From: Myxococcales bacterium
GTDB taxonomy: Bacteria > Myxococcota_A > Polyangia > Fen-1088
Assembly (NCBI GenBank): GCA_003170035.1
Contig: PMZX01000319.1
Location: forward strand, 1-12,190
Direction of reading: 5' to 3'
Length of the DNA stretch: 12,190 bases
Within the stretch, counting starts at the first letter, position 1; every line of letters begins with the position of its first letter. The notes beneath the pieces are model-generated. The model did not search any database, was not told where the DNA came from, and worked only from the letters and a program-made list of their open reading frames with translations. Of the stretch, positions 1 through 7,652 are shown in pieces. A program made the position numbers and the translations under genes.

Positions 1-168
1 ACCAAGGCGCGCAAGCCCCTGGCGGCGGCTGAGGTGATCGTCGAGCCAGTCGAGGGCAATCCCGGCTACTACGCCTCCAAGTTCTTCCTTCGTCCTCACT
101 ACCAGCTCGAAGGGCTGACGGTGTCTTTGCGGCTGGTCGCGAAGCTTCCCTCAGCCAAAGCGGCTTGA
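1..168 (+). CDS. tssC: TssC (VipB/EvpB) type VI sheath large subunit, 3' end only
   Basis: This is the last 55 codons of the large subunit of the T6SS contractile sheath. TssC pairs with TssB to build the cytoplasmic sheath around the Hcp tube, and its contraction drives the tube outward. The frame is open from the first base to the TGA at 166-168. The translation contains the C-terminal signature of the family, GNPGYYASKFFLRPHYQLEG, followed by a beta strand (LTVSLRLVAKLPS) and a short Ala/Lys tail. In known sheaths this C-terminal region is part of the conserved core. The 5' part (roughly 440 codons in typical homologues) and presumably tssB lie upstream of the window. It is the first gene of the visible T6SS operon; hcp follows after 57 bp. 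The assignment is firm despite truncation by the window edge. Confidence 0.95.
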   Translation, partial: TKARKPLAAAEVIVEPVEGNPGYYASKFFLRPHYQLEGLTVSLRLVAKLPSAKAA

Positions 169-190
169 ATTCAGTCCCCAGCAACAGTCA

Positions 191-226
191 TCAGGAAAAC
201 GGCAATCTAGCAAGGAGTCAGGAAAA
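191..226 (+). promoter_or_regulatory. tssC-hcp spacer with hcp ribosome binding site and a 9-bp direct repeat
   Basis: A strong Shine-Dalgarno sequence AAGGAG lies at 212-217, eight bases before the hcp ATG at 226. This supports that start over any other. The same 57-bp spacer contains a direct repeat TCAGGAAAA at 191-199 and 218-226; the second copy runs into the start codon. Hcp is usually the most abundant T6SS protein, so a strong ribosome site fits. The repeat may be chance. Confidence 0.6.
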
Positions 227-705
227 TGGCGTTCACCATCTGCATCAAGATCGGAGACATCGCAGGCGAGTCAACCGTCGCCAACCACGCAGGAGAGATC
301 GACGTGCTGTCGTGGGGCTGGGGCCTCAACCAGTCCGCCTCAGGCCAGGTGGGAGGGGCGGGCTCGGGCACCGCCGACGTGAAGGACCTCACCTTCACGA
401 AGTTCGTGGACAATTCCTCGCCCACCCTCATTCAACAGTGCTTCGAGGGCAACAATCTGGGGGACACGGTCCTCACCGTGATCAAGGCCAACGGGAAAGA
501 AGTGCTGGAGTTTATCAAGATCACGATGAGTGGAACCGTGATCATCTCTTCCATCAACACGGGCGATCCGCTTCCCAATGACCGCTATTCCGAGACCGTG
601 ACCCTCAACTTCTCGCACGTGAAATTCGAGTACACGCCCACGGGTCCGGACAACAGCAAGGGCGCGACGGCGGCTGGCGAATTCACCATCAGCCGCAGGG
701 CATGA
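226..705 (+). CDS. hcp: Hcp (TssD), T6SS inner tube protein
   Basis: Hcp forms hexameric rings that stack into the inner tube of the T6SS; the tube is propelled out of the cell and can carry effectors in its lumen. The 159-residue length is normal for the family. The N-terminus (MAFTICIKIGDIAGES) and the segment EIDVLSWGWG at residues 24-33 are typical Hcp strands. The C-terminal part alternates strands rich in Thr, Val and Phe (for example YSETVTLNFSHVKFEY), as in the Hcp beta barrel. There is no C-terminal extension, so this is a structural Hcp, not an effector-fused one. A loop with several glycines near residues 40-48 (SGQVGGAGSGT) precedes the 'DVKDLTFTKFVD' segment. It is the second gene of the operon; its TGA at 703-705 is followed by tssE after 25 bp. 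The start is supported by AAGGAG at 212-217. Confidence 0.96.
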   Translation: MAFTICIKIGDIAGESTVANHAGEIDVLSWGWGLNQSASGQVGGAGSGTADVKDLTFTKFVDNSSPTLIQQCFEGNNLGDTVLTVIKANGKEVLEFIKITMSGTVIISSINTGDPLPNDRYSETVTLNFSHVKFEYTPTGPDNSKGATAAGEFTISRRA

Positions 706-730
706 TGGTTCTGCAGTCGAGCATCGCCCC

Positions 731-1246
731 ATGGCCGAGTTGACGCCCAAGGAGCGCCTTCAGCCCTCCTTGCTCGATCGGCTGACCGATGACCAGCCAG
801 AGCAGGCGACCGAGCCGCGCGAGTTTCGGGTTCTGTCGCCTGCCCGGTTACGCGAGTGCGTGCGCCGGGACCTGACCTGGCTCTTCAACACCACGCACCT
901 GCAGTCGCTGCAAACCCTCGACGAATTGCCTCTGGTCGCGCGCTCGGTGCTGAACTATGGCATCCCTGATCTGGCAGGGCGGACAGCGTCGGGTCTGGAC
1001 ACAGTGGAGTTGGAACAGATGATCCGTCAAGCCATCCTGAACTTCGAGCCCCGTCTGGATCGCAACTCGGTGAGAGTGCGACCAGTCGTGGACGAGCGCC
1101 AGATGAACCACAATGCCCTGTCGTTCGACGTGGAGGCGGAGCTGTGGGCCCAGCCTCTTCCGCTGCGCCTGTTCCTGCGAACCGCGGTCGATCTGGAGAG
1201 CGGCAGCGTGGAAGTGAGCGACCAGGGCGGCAAGGGGAACCTTTGA
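731..1246 (+). CDS. tssE: TssE, gp25-like T6SS baseplate wedge protein
   Basis: TssE is the small, gp25/lysozyme-like wedge component of the T6SS baseplate. It works with TssF, TssG and TssK and is thought to help trigger sheath assembly and contraction. The protein has 171 residues, the usual size. Visible family hallmarks are RLQPSLLDRLTD at residues 9-20, LRECVRRDLTWLFNT at 40-54, SVLNYGIPDLAG at 72-83 and the NFEPRL motif at 104-109 (equivalent to the EPR core of gp25 proteins). Strands with LFLRTAVDLESGSVEV follow near the C-terminus. The ATG at 731 has no clear Shine-Dalgarno sequence. It is nevertheless preferred because its N-terminus matches the family and no other in-frame start is close by. 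Its stop TGA (1244-1246) shares one base with the tssF ATG, indicating translational coupling. Confidence 0.94.
   Translation: MAELTPKERLQPSLLDRLTDDQPEQATEPREFRVLSPARLRECVRRDLTWLFNTTHLQSLQTLDELPLVARSVLNYGIPDLAGRTASGLDTVELEQMIRQAILNFEPRLDRNSVRVRPVVDERQMNHNALSFDVEAELWAQPLPLRLFLRTAVDLESGSVEVSDQGGKGNL
1232..1237 (+). promoter_or_regulatory. Ribosome binding site deciding the tssF start
   Basis: AAGGGG sits eight bases upstream of the ATG at 1246 and lies inside the end of tssE. The tssF reading frame stays open to a GTG at 1144, which would add 34 residues of low-complexity, non-family sequence overlapping tssE by about 100 bp. The ribosome site and the conserved N-terminus both favour 1246. Confidence 0.75.
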
Positions 1247-3114
1247 TGGACCCACGGGTGCTGGGCCACTACAACCGCGAGCTGCAGTACCTGCGCGAGA
1301 TGGGCGGGGAGTTCGCGCGCGAGTTCCCCAAGATTGCGGGCCGGCTGGGGCTGGAGTCGCTGGAGTGTTCCGACCCGTACGTGGAGCGTCTGCTCGAGTC
1401 CTTCGCCTTCTTGACTGCGCGGGTCCAGCTCAAGATCGATGGCGAATTTCCCCGTTTCAGCCAGCACCTTCTACAGATGGTCTACCCGCACACGCTTGCC
1501 CCGACGCCGTCGATGGCGGTGCTGGAATTGCAGCCCAATTTGTCCGAGGGTGCTCTGGCCGACGGCTTCCGCGTCGCGCGCGGGGCTGTCTTGCGCAGCT
1601 TGGCCGGCCGGGGCGCCGAGACCGCCTGTGAGTACCGTACGGCTCACGAGGTGACGCTCTGGCCACTGGAACTGGTGGGCGCCGAGTACACCTCGTTCCT
1701 GGCGGATCTCGGCTCGCTTCGGCTTCCCGGCAAAGGCAAAGCCGCCCTCCGCCTCCGCCTGCGCGCCGCAGCCGGATTGAACATGGATCGTCTGGCACTT
1801 GGCCACTTGCCTGTCTTTCTGCGCGGCAGCGACGAGATCGCCATGCGACTGTACGAGTTGCTGATGGCCCACACCGTGGCGCTGGTCGCCCGCCCGGGTG
1901 GGCCGGGCCAGCCACAGTGCCACGTCATGGCCGATGCAAGCGTGAACCCGCTCGGGTTCGACGACGAGCAGGCTCTGCTTCCCTACGGGCCACGATCCTT
2001 CCAGGGCTATCGCCTTCTGCAGGAGTACTTCGCGTTTCCCAGCCGCTTCATGTTCTTCGACCTCTACGGATTGCAGGAAACCGTGCGCCGCTGCACCGAC
2101 CCCGAGCTAGAGATCGTCGTCGTCTTCGACACCCACGATCCGCGCCTGGAGAAGGCGGTCAGTCCCTCCCAGTTCGCGCTCTTCAGCACGCCCGCGGTGA
2201 ACCTGTTTCCCCGGCGCGCCGATCGCATCCACCTCGGCACCAGCGCCAGTGAGTATCACGTCGTGCCTGACCGGACCCGGCCCATGGACTTCGAGGTCCA
2301 CGCTGTCACGGAGGTGGTTGGCTACAGCACCAGCACCGACGAGAAACAGGAGTTCCTTCCCTTCTACGCGACCAGCGACCAATCGCCTGCGGCCAACACC
2401 GCCTACTACACCGTGCACCGCCAGCCGCGCGTGCTTTCGGCCAAGCAACGCAGCCAAGGAGGTCGTTCAAGCTACGTGGGTAGCGAGGTCTTCCTGGCCC
2501 TGGTCGATCCCGACGAGGCCCCTTTTCGATCGCAGCTCAAGCAACTTGCGGTGGCCGTCACCTGCACCAACCGCGATCTGCCGCTGCATCTGCCGCTCGG
2601 GCAAGGCGCAAGCGATTTCTCGCTGGAGGCCGGCGCCCCCGTGACCGCGATCCGGTGCGTGGCCGGCCCGACCGCCCCGCGGCCCTCGTTCGCCCATGGG
2701 GATCCGACCTGGAGGCTGATCAGCCACCTGTCGCTCAACTACCTGTCCCTCACCGATGCGGCAGACGGCGGGGGAGCCTCCGCCCTGCGTGAATTGCTTG
2801 CGCTCTACGGTGATTCGGGCGATGCCGTGATCCGCCGCCAGATCGAGGGCGTCCGCTCTGTTGCATCCCAACCAGTGACCAGGCGACTGCCCTTGCCCGG
2901 TCCGGCCGCCTTTGCTCGTGGCACCAAGGTCACGCTCACGTGCGACGAGACCGCGTTCGAAGGCATGGGCGTCTTCCTCCTGGGTGCCGTGCTGGAACGT
3001 TTCTTTAGCAAGTACGCATCCATAAACTCCTTCACCGAGACCGCGCTGCAGACTGTGCAACGCGGGGAGATCGCGCGATGGCCAGCCCGGATCGGACGTC
3101 GCCCGCTGGTGTAG
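1246..3114 (+). CDS. tssF: TssF, T6SS baseplate protein
   Basis: TssF is the largest wedge protein of the T6SS baseplate; in characterised systems two TssF bind one TssG, and the wedge joins TssE, TssK and the VgrG hub. The product is 622 residues, within the family range. Signature segments are NRELQYLREMGGEFA at residues 10-24, DPYVERLLESFAFL at 43-56, LLQMVYPH at 75-82 and an aromatic stretch at about 255-272 (QEYFAFPSRFMFFD). The C-terminal conserved segment is at about 573-600 (GMGVFLLGAVLERFF). The start at 1246 overlaps the tssE stop by one base and has AAGGGG eight bases upstream. The 3' end overlaps tssG by 37 bp. No frameshift or missing block was noticed. The protein should act in the cytoplasm at the inner-membrane-docked baseplate. 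Confidence 0.95.
   Translation: MDPRVLGHYNRELQYLREMGGEFAREFPKIAGRLGLESLECSDPYVERLLESFAFLTARVQLKIDGEFPRFSQHLLQMVYPHTLAPTPSMAVLELQPNLSEGALADGFRVARGAVLRSLAGRGAETACEYRTAHEVTLWPLELVGAEYTSFLADLGSLRLPGKGKAALRLRLRAAAGLNMDRLALGHLPVFLRGSDEIAMRLYELLMAHTVALVARPGGPGQPQCHVMADASVNPLGFDDEQALLPYGPRSFQGYRLLQEYFAFPSRFMFFDLYGLQETVRRCTDPELEIVVVFDTHDPRLEKAVSPSQFALFSTPAVNLFPRRADRIHLGTSASEYHVVPDRTRPMDFEVHAVTEVVGYSTSTDEKQEFLPFYATSDQSPAANTAYYTVHRQPRVLSAKQRSQGGRSSYVGSEVFLALVDPDEAPFRSQLKQLAVAVTCTNRDLPLHLPLGQGASDFSLEAGAPVTAIRCVAGPTAPRPSFAHGDPTWRLISHLSLNYLSLTDAADGGGASALRELLALYGDSGDAVIRRQIEGVRSVASQPVTRRLPLPGPAAFARGTKVTLTCDETAFEGMGVFLLGAVLERFFSKYASINSFTETALQTVQRGEIARWPARIGRRPLV
3064..3069 (+). promoter_or_regulatory. Ribosome binding site of tssG inside tssF
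   Basis: GGGGAG lies eight bases before the ATG at 3078, within the last codons of tssF. It supports the long 37-bp gene overlap as genuine instead of a later tssG start. Confidence 0.65.
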
Positions 3115-4154
3115 CCGATCCGGCGGTAGCGAAGGCCGCTTGCGCGGGCGATCTGCAGCGCGCAGTCGAGAGTGCGCCCGATCGATTCGACTTCTTCGAT
3201 GTCCTGCGACGTTTCGAGTGCGCCTATCCGCGCAGCGCTCGCCTGGGCCGCGCCGCCCTCCCCTCCGACGAGCCGATCCGGCTGGGCCAGGAACCATCCC
3301 TCGAATTTGCCCCCTCGGCCCTGGCGTCCTTTTCCTCGCGCGCTGGCGGCAGGCCGCCGCGTCTCTCGGTTCACTTTCTCGGGTTGCTCGGTCCCAACGG
3401 CCCGTTGCCCATCCACCTGACCGAGTACGCACGCGATCGCGTGCGCAACGCAGGCGACTTCGCGCTGGTCCGCTTCCTCGATGTCTTTCACCACCGAATC
3501 CTTGCACTCTTCTATCGCTCCTGGGCCAACGCGCAACCCACGGTCAGCCTCGATCGGCCCGCACAAGATCGCTTTGCCACCTATATCGGCTCCCTGCTCG
3601 GGTTGGGAATGCCGTCGCTTCGCGATCGCGATGCATTTCCAGATCGGGCCAAGCTGTACTTCGCCAGTCATTTCGCCGCGCAACCGCGCAACTGCGAGGG
3701 GTTGGCCGCCATCGCGGGTGCCTTCTTCGGCTTGCCGGTCAAGGTCGAAGAGTTCGTGGGCGAATGGCTGACGTTGCCCGAGGAGGCGCGCTGGCGGCTG
3801 GGACGAGCCGGCGTTCTGGGCCAGAGCACGGTGGCAGGCGCGCGGACCTGGCAACGCCAGAGCAGGTTCCGCATCGTGTTCGGACCGCTAAACGAGGACG
3901 ACTTCCACAGCCTGCTGCCCGGCGGAGCGAGGCTGCGACGCCTGGTCGCGCTTGTGCGCAACTACACTGGCGACTCGCTCAACTGGGATGTGCGCCTTCA
4001 TCTCGAGGATCGGGTGAAGCGCCTCTTCCGGCTCGGCTGCGCGGCGCGGTTGGGCTGGACCTCATGGCTGGGGCGATGCCTGCAGGGCGAGCGCAGACAG
4101 GACGTGATCCTGAACCCGCTGCGCGAAGCCGCCGCAGCCGTGTCTAGCTCGTGA
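3078..4154 (+). CDS. tssG: TssG, T6SS baseplate protein
   Basis: TssG is the T6SS baseplate wedge protein that binds the TssF dimer. The product has 358 residues, typical of the family. Recognisable segments are FDFFDVLRRFECAYP at residues 37-51, the 'IRLGQEPSLEFAP' stretch at 67-79, GLLGPNGPLP at 102-111 and FLDVFHHRILALFYRSW at 133-149. A mid-protein segment (ANYxGS-like, here ATYIGSLLGLG) and a C-terminal beta-rich domain containing FRIVFGPL follow. The ATG at 3078 has a good ribosome site inside tssF, and the first ~25 residues are a variable Ala-rich lead-in common in this family. The gene ends 19 bp before clpV. The order tssE-tssF-tssG-tssH is a standard T6SS arrangement, which strengthens the call. 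Confidence 0.95.
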   Translation: MASPDRTSPAGVADPAVAKAACAGDLQRAVESAPDRFDFFDVLRRFECAYPRSARLGRAALPSDEPIRLGQEPSLEFAPSALASFSSRAGGRPPRLSVHFLGLLGPNGPLPIHLTEYARDRVRNAGDFALVRFLDVFHHRILALFYRSWANAQPTVSLDRPAQDRFATYIGSLLGLGMPSLRDRDAFPDRAKLYFASHFAAQPRNCEGLAAIAGAFFGLPVKVEEFVGEWLTLPEEARWRLGRAGVLGQSTVAGARTWQRQSRFRIVFGPLNEDDFHSLLPGGARLRRLVALVRNYTGDSLNWDVRLHLEDRVKRLFRLGCAARLGWTSWLGRCLQGERRQDVILNPLREAAAAVSSS

Positions 4155-4160
4155 AGCAAG

Positions 4161-4166
4161 AGGAGG
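4161..4166 (+). promoter_or_regulatory. Ribosome binding site of clpV
   Basis: A consensus AGGAGG is placed seven bases before the ATG at 4174 in the 19-bp tssG-clpV gap. It fixes the start of clpV and is the strongest Shine-Dalgarno in the operon. Confidence 0.7.
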
Positions 4167-4173
4167 ACTGAGA

Positions 4174-6831
4174 ATGTCTGAGATCGCGCGGGTTTCTCTC
4201 TTCGGCAAGCTGAACAGTTTGGGCTACAAGGCGATCGAGAGCGCCACCGTCTTCTGCAAGCTGCGTGGCAACCCCTACGTCGAGCTGGTCCACTGGTTCA
4301 ACCAGATCCTGCAATTGCCCGACTCGGATCTGCACCACATCCTGCACGAGTTCCGCATCGATCCTTCGCGGCTGGCGTGCGATCTGACGGCTACCCTGGA
4401 CCAGCTTCCCCGCGGCGCCACGTCGATCTCTGATCTGTCTTCCCATGTGGAAGAGGCGGTCGAGCGCGGATGGGTGTACGCCACCCTGCTGTTCGGCGAG
4501 TCGCAAGTGCGAACCGGACACCTGCTGGCGGGAATTCTGAAAACGCCCGGCCTGAGAAATTCGCTTTCCGCCATGTCGCGCGAATTCGACAAGCTGAAGG
4601 TCGAGCAATTAACTGACCGATGGGGCGCGATCGTCAAAGGCTCGCCCGAGGAAAGCATGGAAGCCAGCGACGGGTTCCGGGCTGACGTGAGCGTCTCACC
4701 CGGGGAATCCAGCGGGGCCATGCCTCCGGCTGCCATGGGCAAGCAAGAGGCGCTGCACAGATTCTCGCTGGACCTGACCGAGCGCGCGCGAAATGGAGAG
4801 ATGGATCCCATCGTGGGGCGCGACGAGGAGATCCGGCAGATTGTCGATATCCTCATGCGCCGCCGGCAGAACAACCCCATCCTGACCGGCGAGGCCGGGG
4901 TGGGCAAGACTGCAGTGGTCGAGGGATTCGCCCAGCGCATTGTCCGCGGCGACGTGCCCCCGCCTCTGCGGGGCGTGTCCCTGCGGGCACTGGACATCGG
5001 GCTGCTACAGGCCGGGGCCAGCATGAAGGGTGAATTCGAGAACCGCCTGCGCCAGGTCATCGACGAGGTTCAGTCGTCAGCGCAACCGATCATCCTGTTC
5101 ATCGACGAGGCCCACACCTTGATCGGGGCGGGCGGCGCTGCCGGCACCGGCGACGCAGCCAACCTGCTCAAGCCGGCCCTGGCGCGCGGCAAGCTGCGTA
5201 CCATTGCGGCCACCACCTGGGCCGAGTACAAGAAGCACATCGAGAAGGATCCGGCGCTCACCCGGCGATTCCAGGTGGTGCGGGTGGGCGAGCCTGACGA
5301 GACCAGGGCGCTGCTCATGATGCGAGGGACGGCATCCGCTCTGGAGAAGCACCATCGGGTTCTGGTGCTGGACGAGGCGCTCGAGGCGGCGGTCAAGCTG
5401 TCCCACCGCTACATCCCGGCCCGCCAGTTGCCCGACAAGGCGGTCAGCCTGCTCGACACTTCCTGTGCGCGAGTCGCCATCAGCCAGCACGCGGTGCCGG
5501 CCGAGGTCGAGGATAGCCGCCGCCGCATCCAGGCCTTGGAGACCGAGCTGGAAATCATTCGCCGAGAGGCGGCCTTTGGCATGAGCGACGCCGCGGATCG
5601 GGAGAGAATTGCCCAGGACAAACTGCAGGCCGAGAAGCAGCGACTGGCCGGTTTGGAAGAGCGCTGGGCAGCGGAAAAGAAGCTGGTCGATCAGATTCTC
5701 GATCTGCGCAGCAAACTGCGGGAAAGCTCTGCGGCGGCCGAGCGCGCGACCTGGCTGGACGAACTGCACGCGGCACAGGACGAGCTTGGCAAATTGCAGG
5801 GCGAGCAACCCTTGATTCTGCCGACCGTGGATCGGCAAGTGGTGGCCTCGGTGGTGGGCGATTGGACCGGCATCCCGGTGGGCCGCATGGTGAAGAATGA
5901 AATCGAGACCGTGCTGAAGCTGGCCGAGACGCTCGGGCAGCGGGTACTTGGCCAGGGCCACGCCCTGGACATGATCGCGCGCCGGATCCAGACCTCGCGC
6001 GCCGGGATCGAAAACCCCAACAAACCCATCGGCGTGTTTATGCTGGCCGGGCCCTCGGGCGTGGGAAAGACCGAAACTGCGCTGGCCTTGGCCGAGACCC
6101 TGTACGGCGGGGAGCAGAACGCCATCACCATCAACATGAGCGAATTCCAGGAGGCTCACACCGTGTCCACGCTCAAGGGCGCGCCTCCGGGCTACGTCGG
6201 CTACGGCGAGGGCGGCGTGCTGACCGAGGCCGTGCGACGGCGTCCCTACAGCGTGGTGCTGCTCGACGAGGTGGAAAAGGCCCATCCTGACGTGCACGAG
6301 ATCTTTTTCCAGGTCTTTGACAAGGGTTGGATGGAAGACGGCGAGGGCCGGGTCATCGACTTCAAGAACACCCTCATCTTTCTCACGACAAACGTGGGCA
6401 GCGAGCTGATCCTCAACCTGTGCAAGGATCCCGCTGCGCAGCCCGATCCCGAACAGATCGCAGAGGCCCTGCGCAGGCCACTGCTGAAGACCTTTCCTGC
6501 GGCCCTGCTGGGTCGCATGGTCACCATCCCCTACTACCCGCTTGGCGACGAGATGATCGGCAACATCGCGCGCTTGCAGCTCGGCCGCGTAGCCAGGCGC
6601 GTGCTGGAGAGCCACCGCATCCCGTTCAACTACGACGACGCTGTCGTCAAACTGATCGCCGGCCGTTGCACCGAGCTGGAAAGCGGCGGTCGCATGATCG
6701 ACTCGATTCTGACCAACACCCTACTACCCCGGATCAGCCAAGAGCTGCTCACGCGCATGATGCAAGGCAAGCCCGTCACCAGAGTCGCGACGACTGTGAA
6801 GGGCGGCGAATTCGAATACGCGTTCGACTGA
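4174..6831 (+). CDS. clpV: TssH/ClpV, AAA+ ATPase recycling the T6SS sheath
   Basis: ClpV is a hexameric AAA+ unfoldase that recognises contracted T6SS sheath and disassembles it so that subunits can be reused. The product has 885 residues, as expected. An N-terminal Clp-N domain (about 1-150, starting [17 protein letters not shown]) is of the ClpV type, not the ClpB type. The first AAA+ module has Walker A GEAGVGKT at 239-246, Walker B ILFIDEAH ending at 314, and pore-loop residues KGEFE at 285-289. A coiled-coil middle region spans about 445-545 (rich in Glu, Arg, Leu). The second module has Walker A GPSGVGKT at 626-633, pore loop GYVGYGEGG from 673 and Walker B VVLLDE with D698/E699. All catalytic motifs look intact. 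It is the last recognisable T6SS gene here; 129 bp separate it from the next gene. Confidence 0.97.
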   Translation: MSEIARVSLFGKLNSLGYKAIESATVFCKLRGNPYVELVHWFNQILQLPDSDLHHILHEFRIDPSRLACDLTATLDQLPRGATSISDLSSHVEEAVERGWVYATLLFGESQVRTGHLLAGILKTPGLRNSLSAMSREFDKLKVEQLTDRWGAIVKGSPEESMEASDGFRADVSVSPGESSGAMPPAAMGKQEALHRFSLDLTERARNGEMDPIVGRDEEIRQIVDILMRRRQNNPILTGEAGVGKTAVVEGFAQRIVRGDVPPPLRGVSLRALDIGLLQAGASMKGEFENRLRQVIDEVQSSAQPIILFIDEAHTLIGAGGAAGTGDAANLLKPALARGKLRTIAATTWAEYKKHIEKDPALTRRFQVVRVGEPDETRALLMMRGTASALEKHHRVLVLDEALEAAVKLSHRYIPARQLPDKAVSLLDTSCARVAISQHAVPAEVEDSRRRIQALETELEIIRREAAFGMSDAADRERIAQDKLQAEKQRLAGLEERWAAEKKLVDQILDLRSKLRESSAAAERATWLDELHAAQDELGKLQGEQPLILPTVDRQVVASVVGDWTGIPVGRMVKNEIETVLKLAETLGQRVLGQGHALDMIARRIQTSRAGIENPNKPIGVFMLAGPSGVGKTETALALAETLYGGEQNAITINMSEFQEAHTVSTLKGAPPGYVGYGEGGVLTEAVRRRPYSVVLLDEVEKAHPDVHEIFFQVFDKGWMEDGEGRVIDFKNTLIFLTTNVGSELILNLCKDPAAQPDPEQIAEALRRPLLKTFPAALLGRMVTIPYYPLGDEMIGNIARLQLGRVARRVLESHRIPFNYDDAVVKLIAGRCTELESGGRMIDSILTNTLLPRISQELLTRMMQGKPVTRVATTVKGGEFEYAFD

Positions 6832-6960
6832 TTGCCAGGCGCCTCAGGACAGCGTCGTCGACACGGCGTCGTCAGAATGCGAACGTTCGTCGGCTGCGCT
6901 ACGGCGGCTCGTTGACGCGCCTGGAATCGCCGGGGCGCTCGTGATACTGTTCGTTTCACT
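6832..6960. other. Spacer after clpV: small repeats, no clear terminator or promoter
   Basis: This 129-bp gap marks the end of the recognisable T6SS block. It holds a perfect 10-bp palindrome CGAACGTTCG at 6880-6889, a direct repeat GCGTCGTC at 6852-6859 and 6866-6873, and an 8-bp inverted repeat (CCAGGCGC at 6835-6842, GCGCCTGG at 6917-6924) that could fold the spacer into a large stem-loop. No G+C stem followed by a T run is present, so no intrinsic terminator is called. A TTGACG box at 6912-6917 has no -10 at normal spacing. Confidence 0.4.
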
Positions 6961-7650
6961 ATGCGTGCGTTAGTCGTAGCCCTGGTGTTGCTCGTGATGG
7001 TGCCCGGCGCTCAGGCCGCTGACCAGCCAAAGGATCTGGCAGCCATCTATGTACGCAAGGCAACCGCTGCGTACAATCTCGGGAAGTTTGCCGAGGCTGC
7101 CAAGGAGTACGAGGCGGCCTACGAGCAAACTCTCGATCCGAACCTGTTGTTCAACATCGGCCAAGCCTACCGGCTGGCAGGAGATCGCGACAAGGCGATC
7201 ACGGCCTACCGTTCCTTCATTCGATCCTCGCCGCAGAGTGAGCAGCTTCGCCTGGCCGAAAGCAAGATCCGCGAGCTCGAGCGGCAACGTTCGAAGGCCC
7301 CGCCGCCCGCTGTCCCGCCGCCCGGGCCACAGCCCGCTGCGCCGGCCGCAGCCCCGGTGGCGACTCCCGTGCCCCCACCGGCGCCTCCGGTCGTGCCGCC
7401 GTCGACCGACACGCCCGGTCCCGGATCTGCCGCTCCCGCCACGCCCTCAACCACCCAGGTGGCTGGCGGCCTGGTCGCGGCTCCCACCGCACCCGAGCCA
7501 GCCCAGCCGCCCGCCTTCTACAAGCGCTGGCCGTTCTGGACCGCCGTGGGCGCTGTGGTCGCGGGCGGGGTGGTGCTGGGCATCGTTCTTTCTCGCCACG
7601 GCAAGGACGTGACCATGCCCGGTTCCACGTACGGCACGCAGGAGTTCTAG
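6961..7650 (+). CDS. Exported TPR protein with proline-rich linker and C-terminal membrane anchor
   Basis: A 229-residue envelope protein of unknown specific function. It begins with a clear signal peptide (MRALVVALVLLVMVPGAQA, cleavage near residue 19). Two tetratricopeptide-like repeats follow at about 29-57 and 60-90 (helix pairs with ATAAYNLGKFAEAAKEYEAA and LLFNIGQAYRLAGDRDKAI). These are likely protein-protein interaction surfaces, exposed outside the cytoplasm. Residues 112-185 are a Pro/Ala-rich spacer, then a single hydrophobic segment at about 192-211 (FWTAVGAVVAGGVVLGIVLS) and a short tail ending GTQEF. This layout is common in myxobacterial proteins of unassigned function. No Shine-Dalgarno is visible before the ATG at 6961, but the signal peptide supports this start. 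The stop is 2 bp before the next gene, so the two are probably made and act together. A link to the upstream T6SS is possible but unproven. Confidence 0.85.
   Translation: MRALVVALVLLVMVPGAQAADQPKDLAAIYVRKATAAYNLGKFAEAAKEYEAAYEQTLDPNLLFNIGQAYRLAGDRDKAITAYRSFIRSSPQSEQLRLAESKIRELERQRSKAPPPAVPPPGPQPAAPAAAPVATPVPPPAPPVVPPSTDTPGPGSAAPATPSTTQVAGGLVAAPTAPEPAQPPAFYKRWPFWTAVGAVVAGGVVLGIVLSRHGKDVTMPGSTYGTQEF
7640..7644 (+). promoter_or_regulatory. Ribosome binding site of the RCC1 lipoprotein gene
   Basis: AGGAG overlaps the last codons of the TPR gene and lies eight bases before the ATG at 7653. Together with the 2-bp gene gap this points to translational coupling of the pair. Confidence 0.65.
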
Positions 7651-7652
7651 CC

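Noticed and set aside
1144..1245. N-terminal extension of TssF from a GTG at 1144
   Set aside because: It would overlap tssE by about 100 bp with low-complexity sequence; the ATG at 1246 has a ribosome site and the conserved TssF N-terminus.
2467..3854. Two long - strand frames opposite tssF and tssG
   Set aside because: Arg/Gly/Ala-rich translations without family features, fully antisense to two well-supported T6SS genes.
5077..6615. Long open frame of 512 codons on the - strand opposite clpV
   Set aside because: It is a shadow of the clpV coding sequence in GC-rich DNA; its translation has no recognisable domain and a skewed His/Gln/Arg/Gly composition, while clpV on the other strand is intact.
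6912..6948. Sigma-70 promoter TTGACG ... GATACT before the TPR gene
   Set aside because: The spacing of 25 bp is too long and nothing like a -10 box lies at 16-18 bp.
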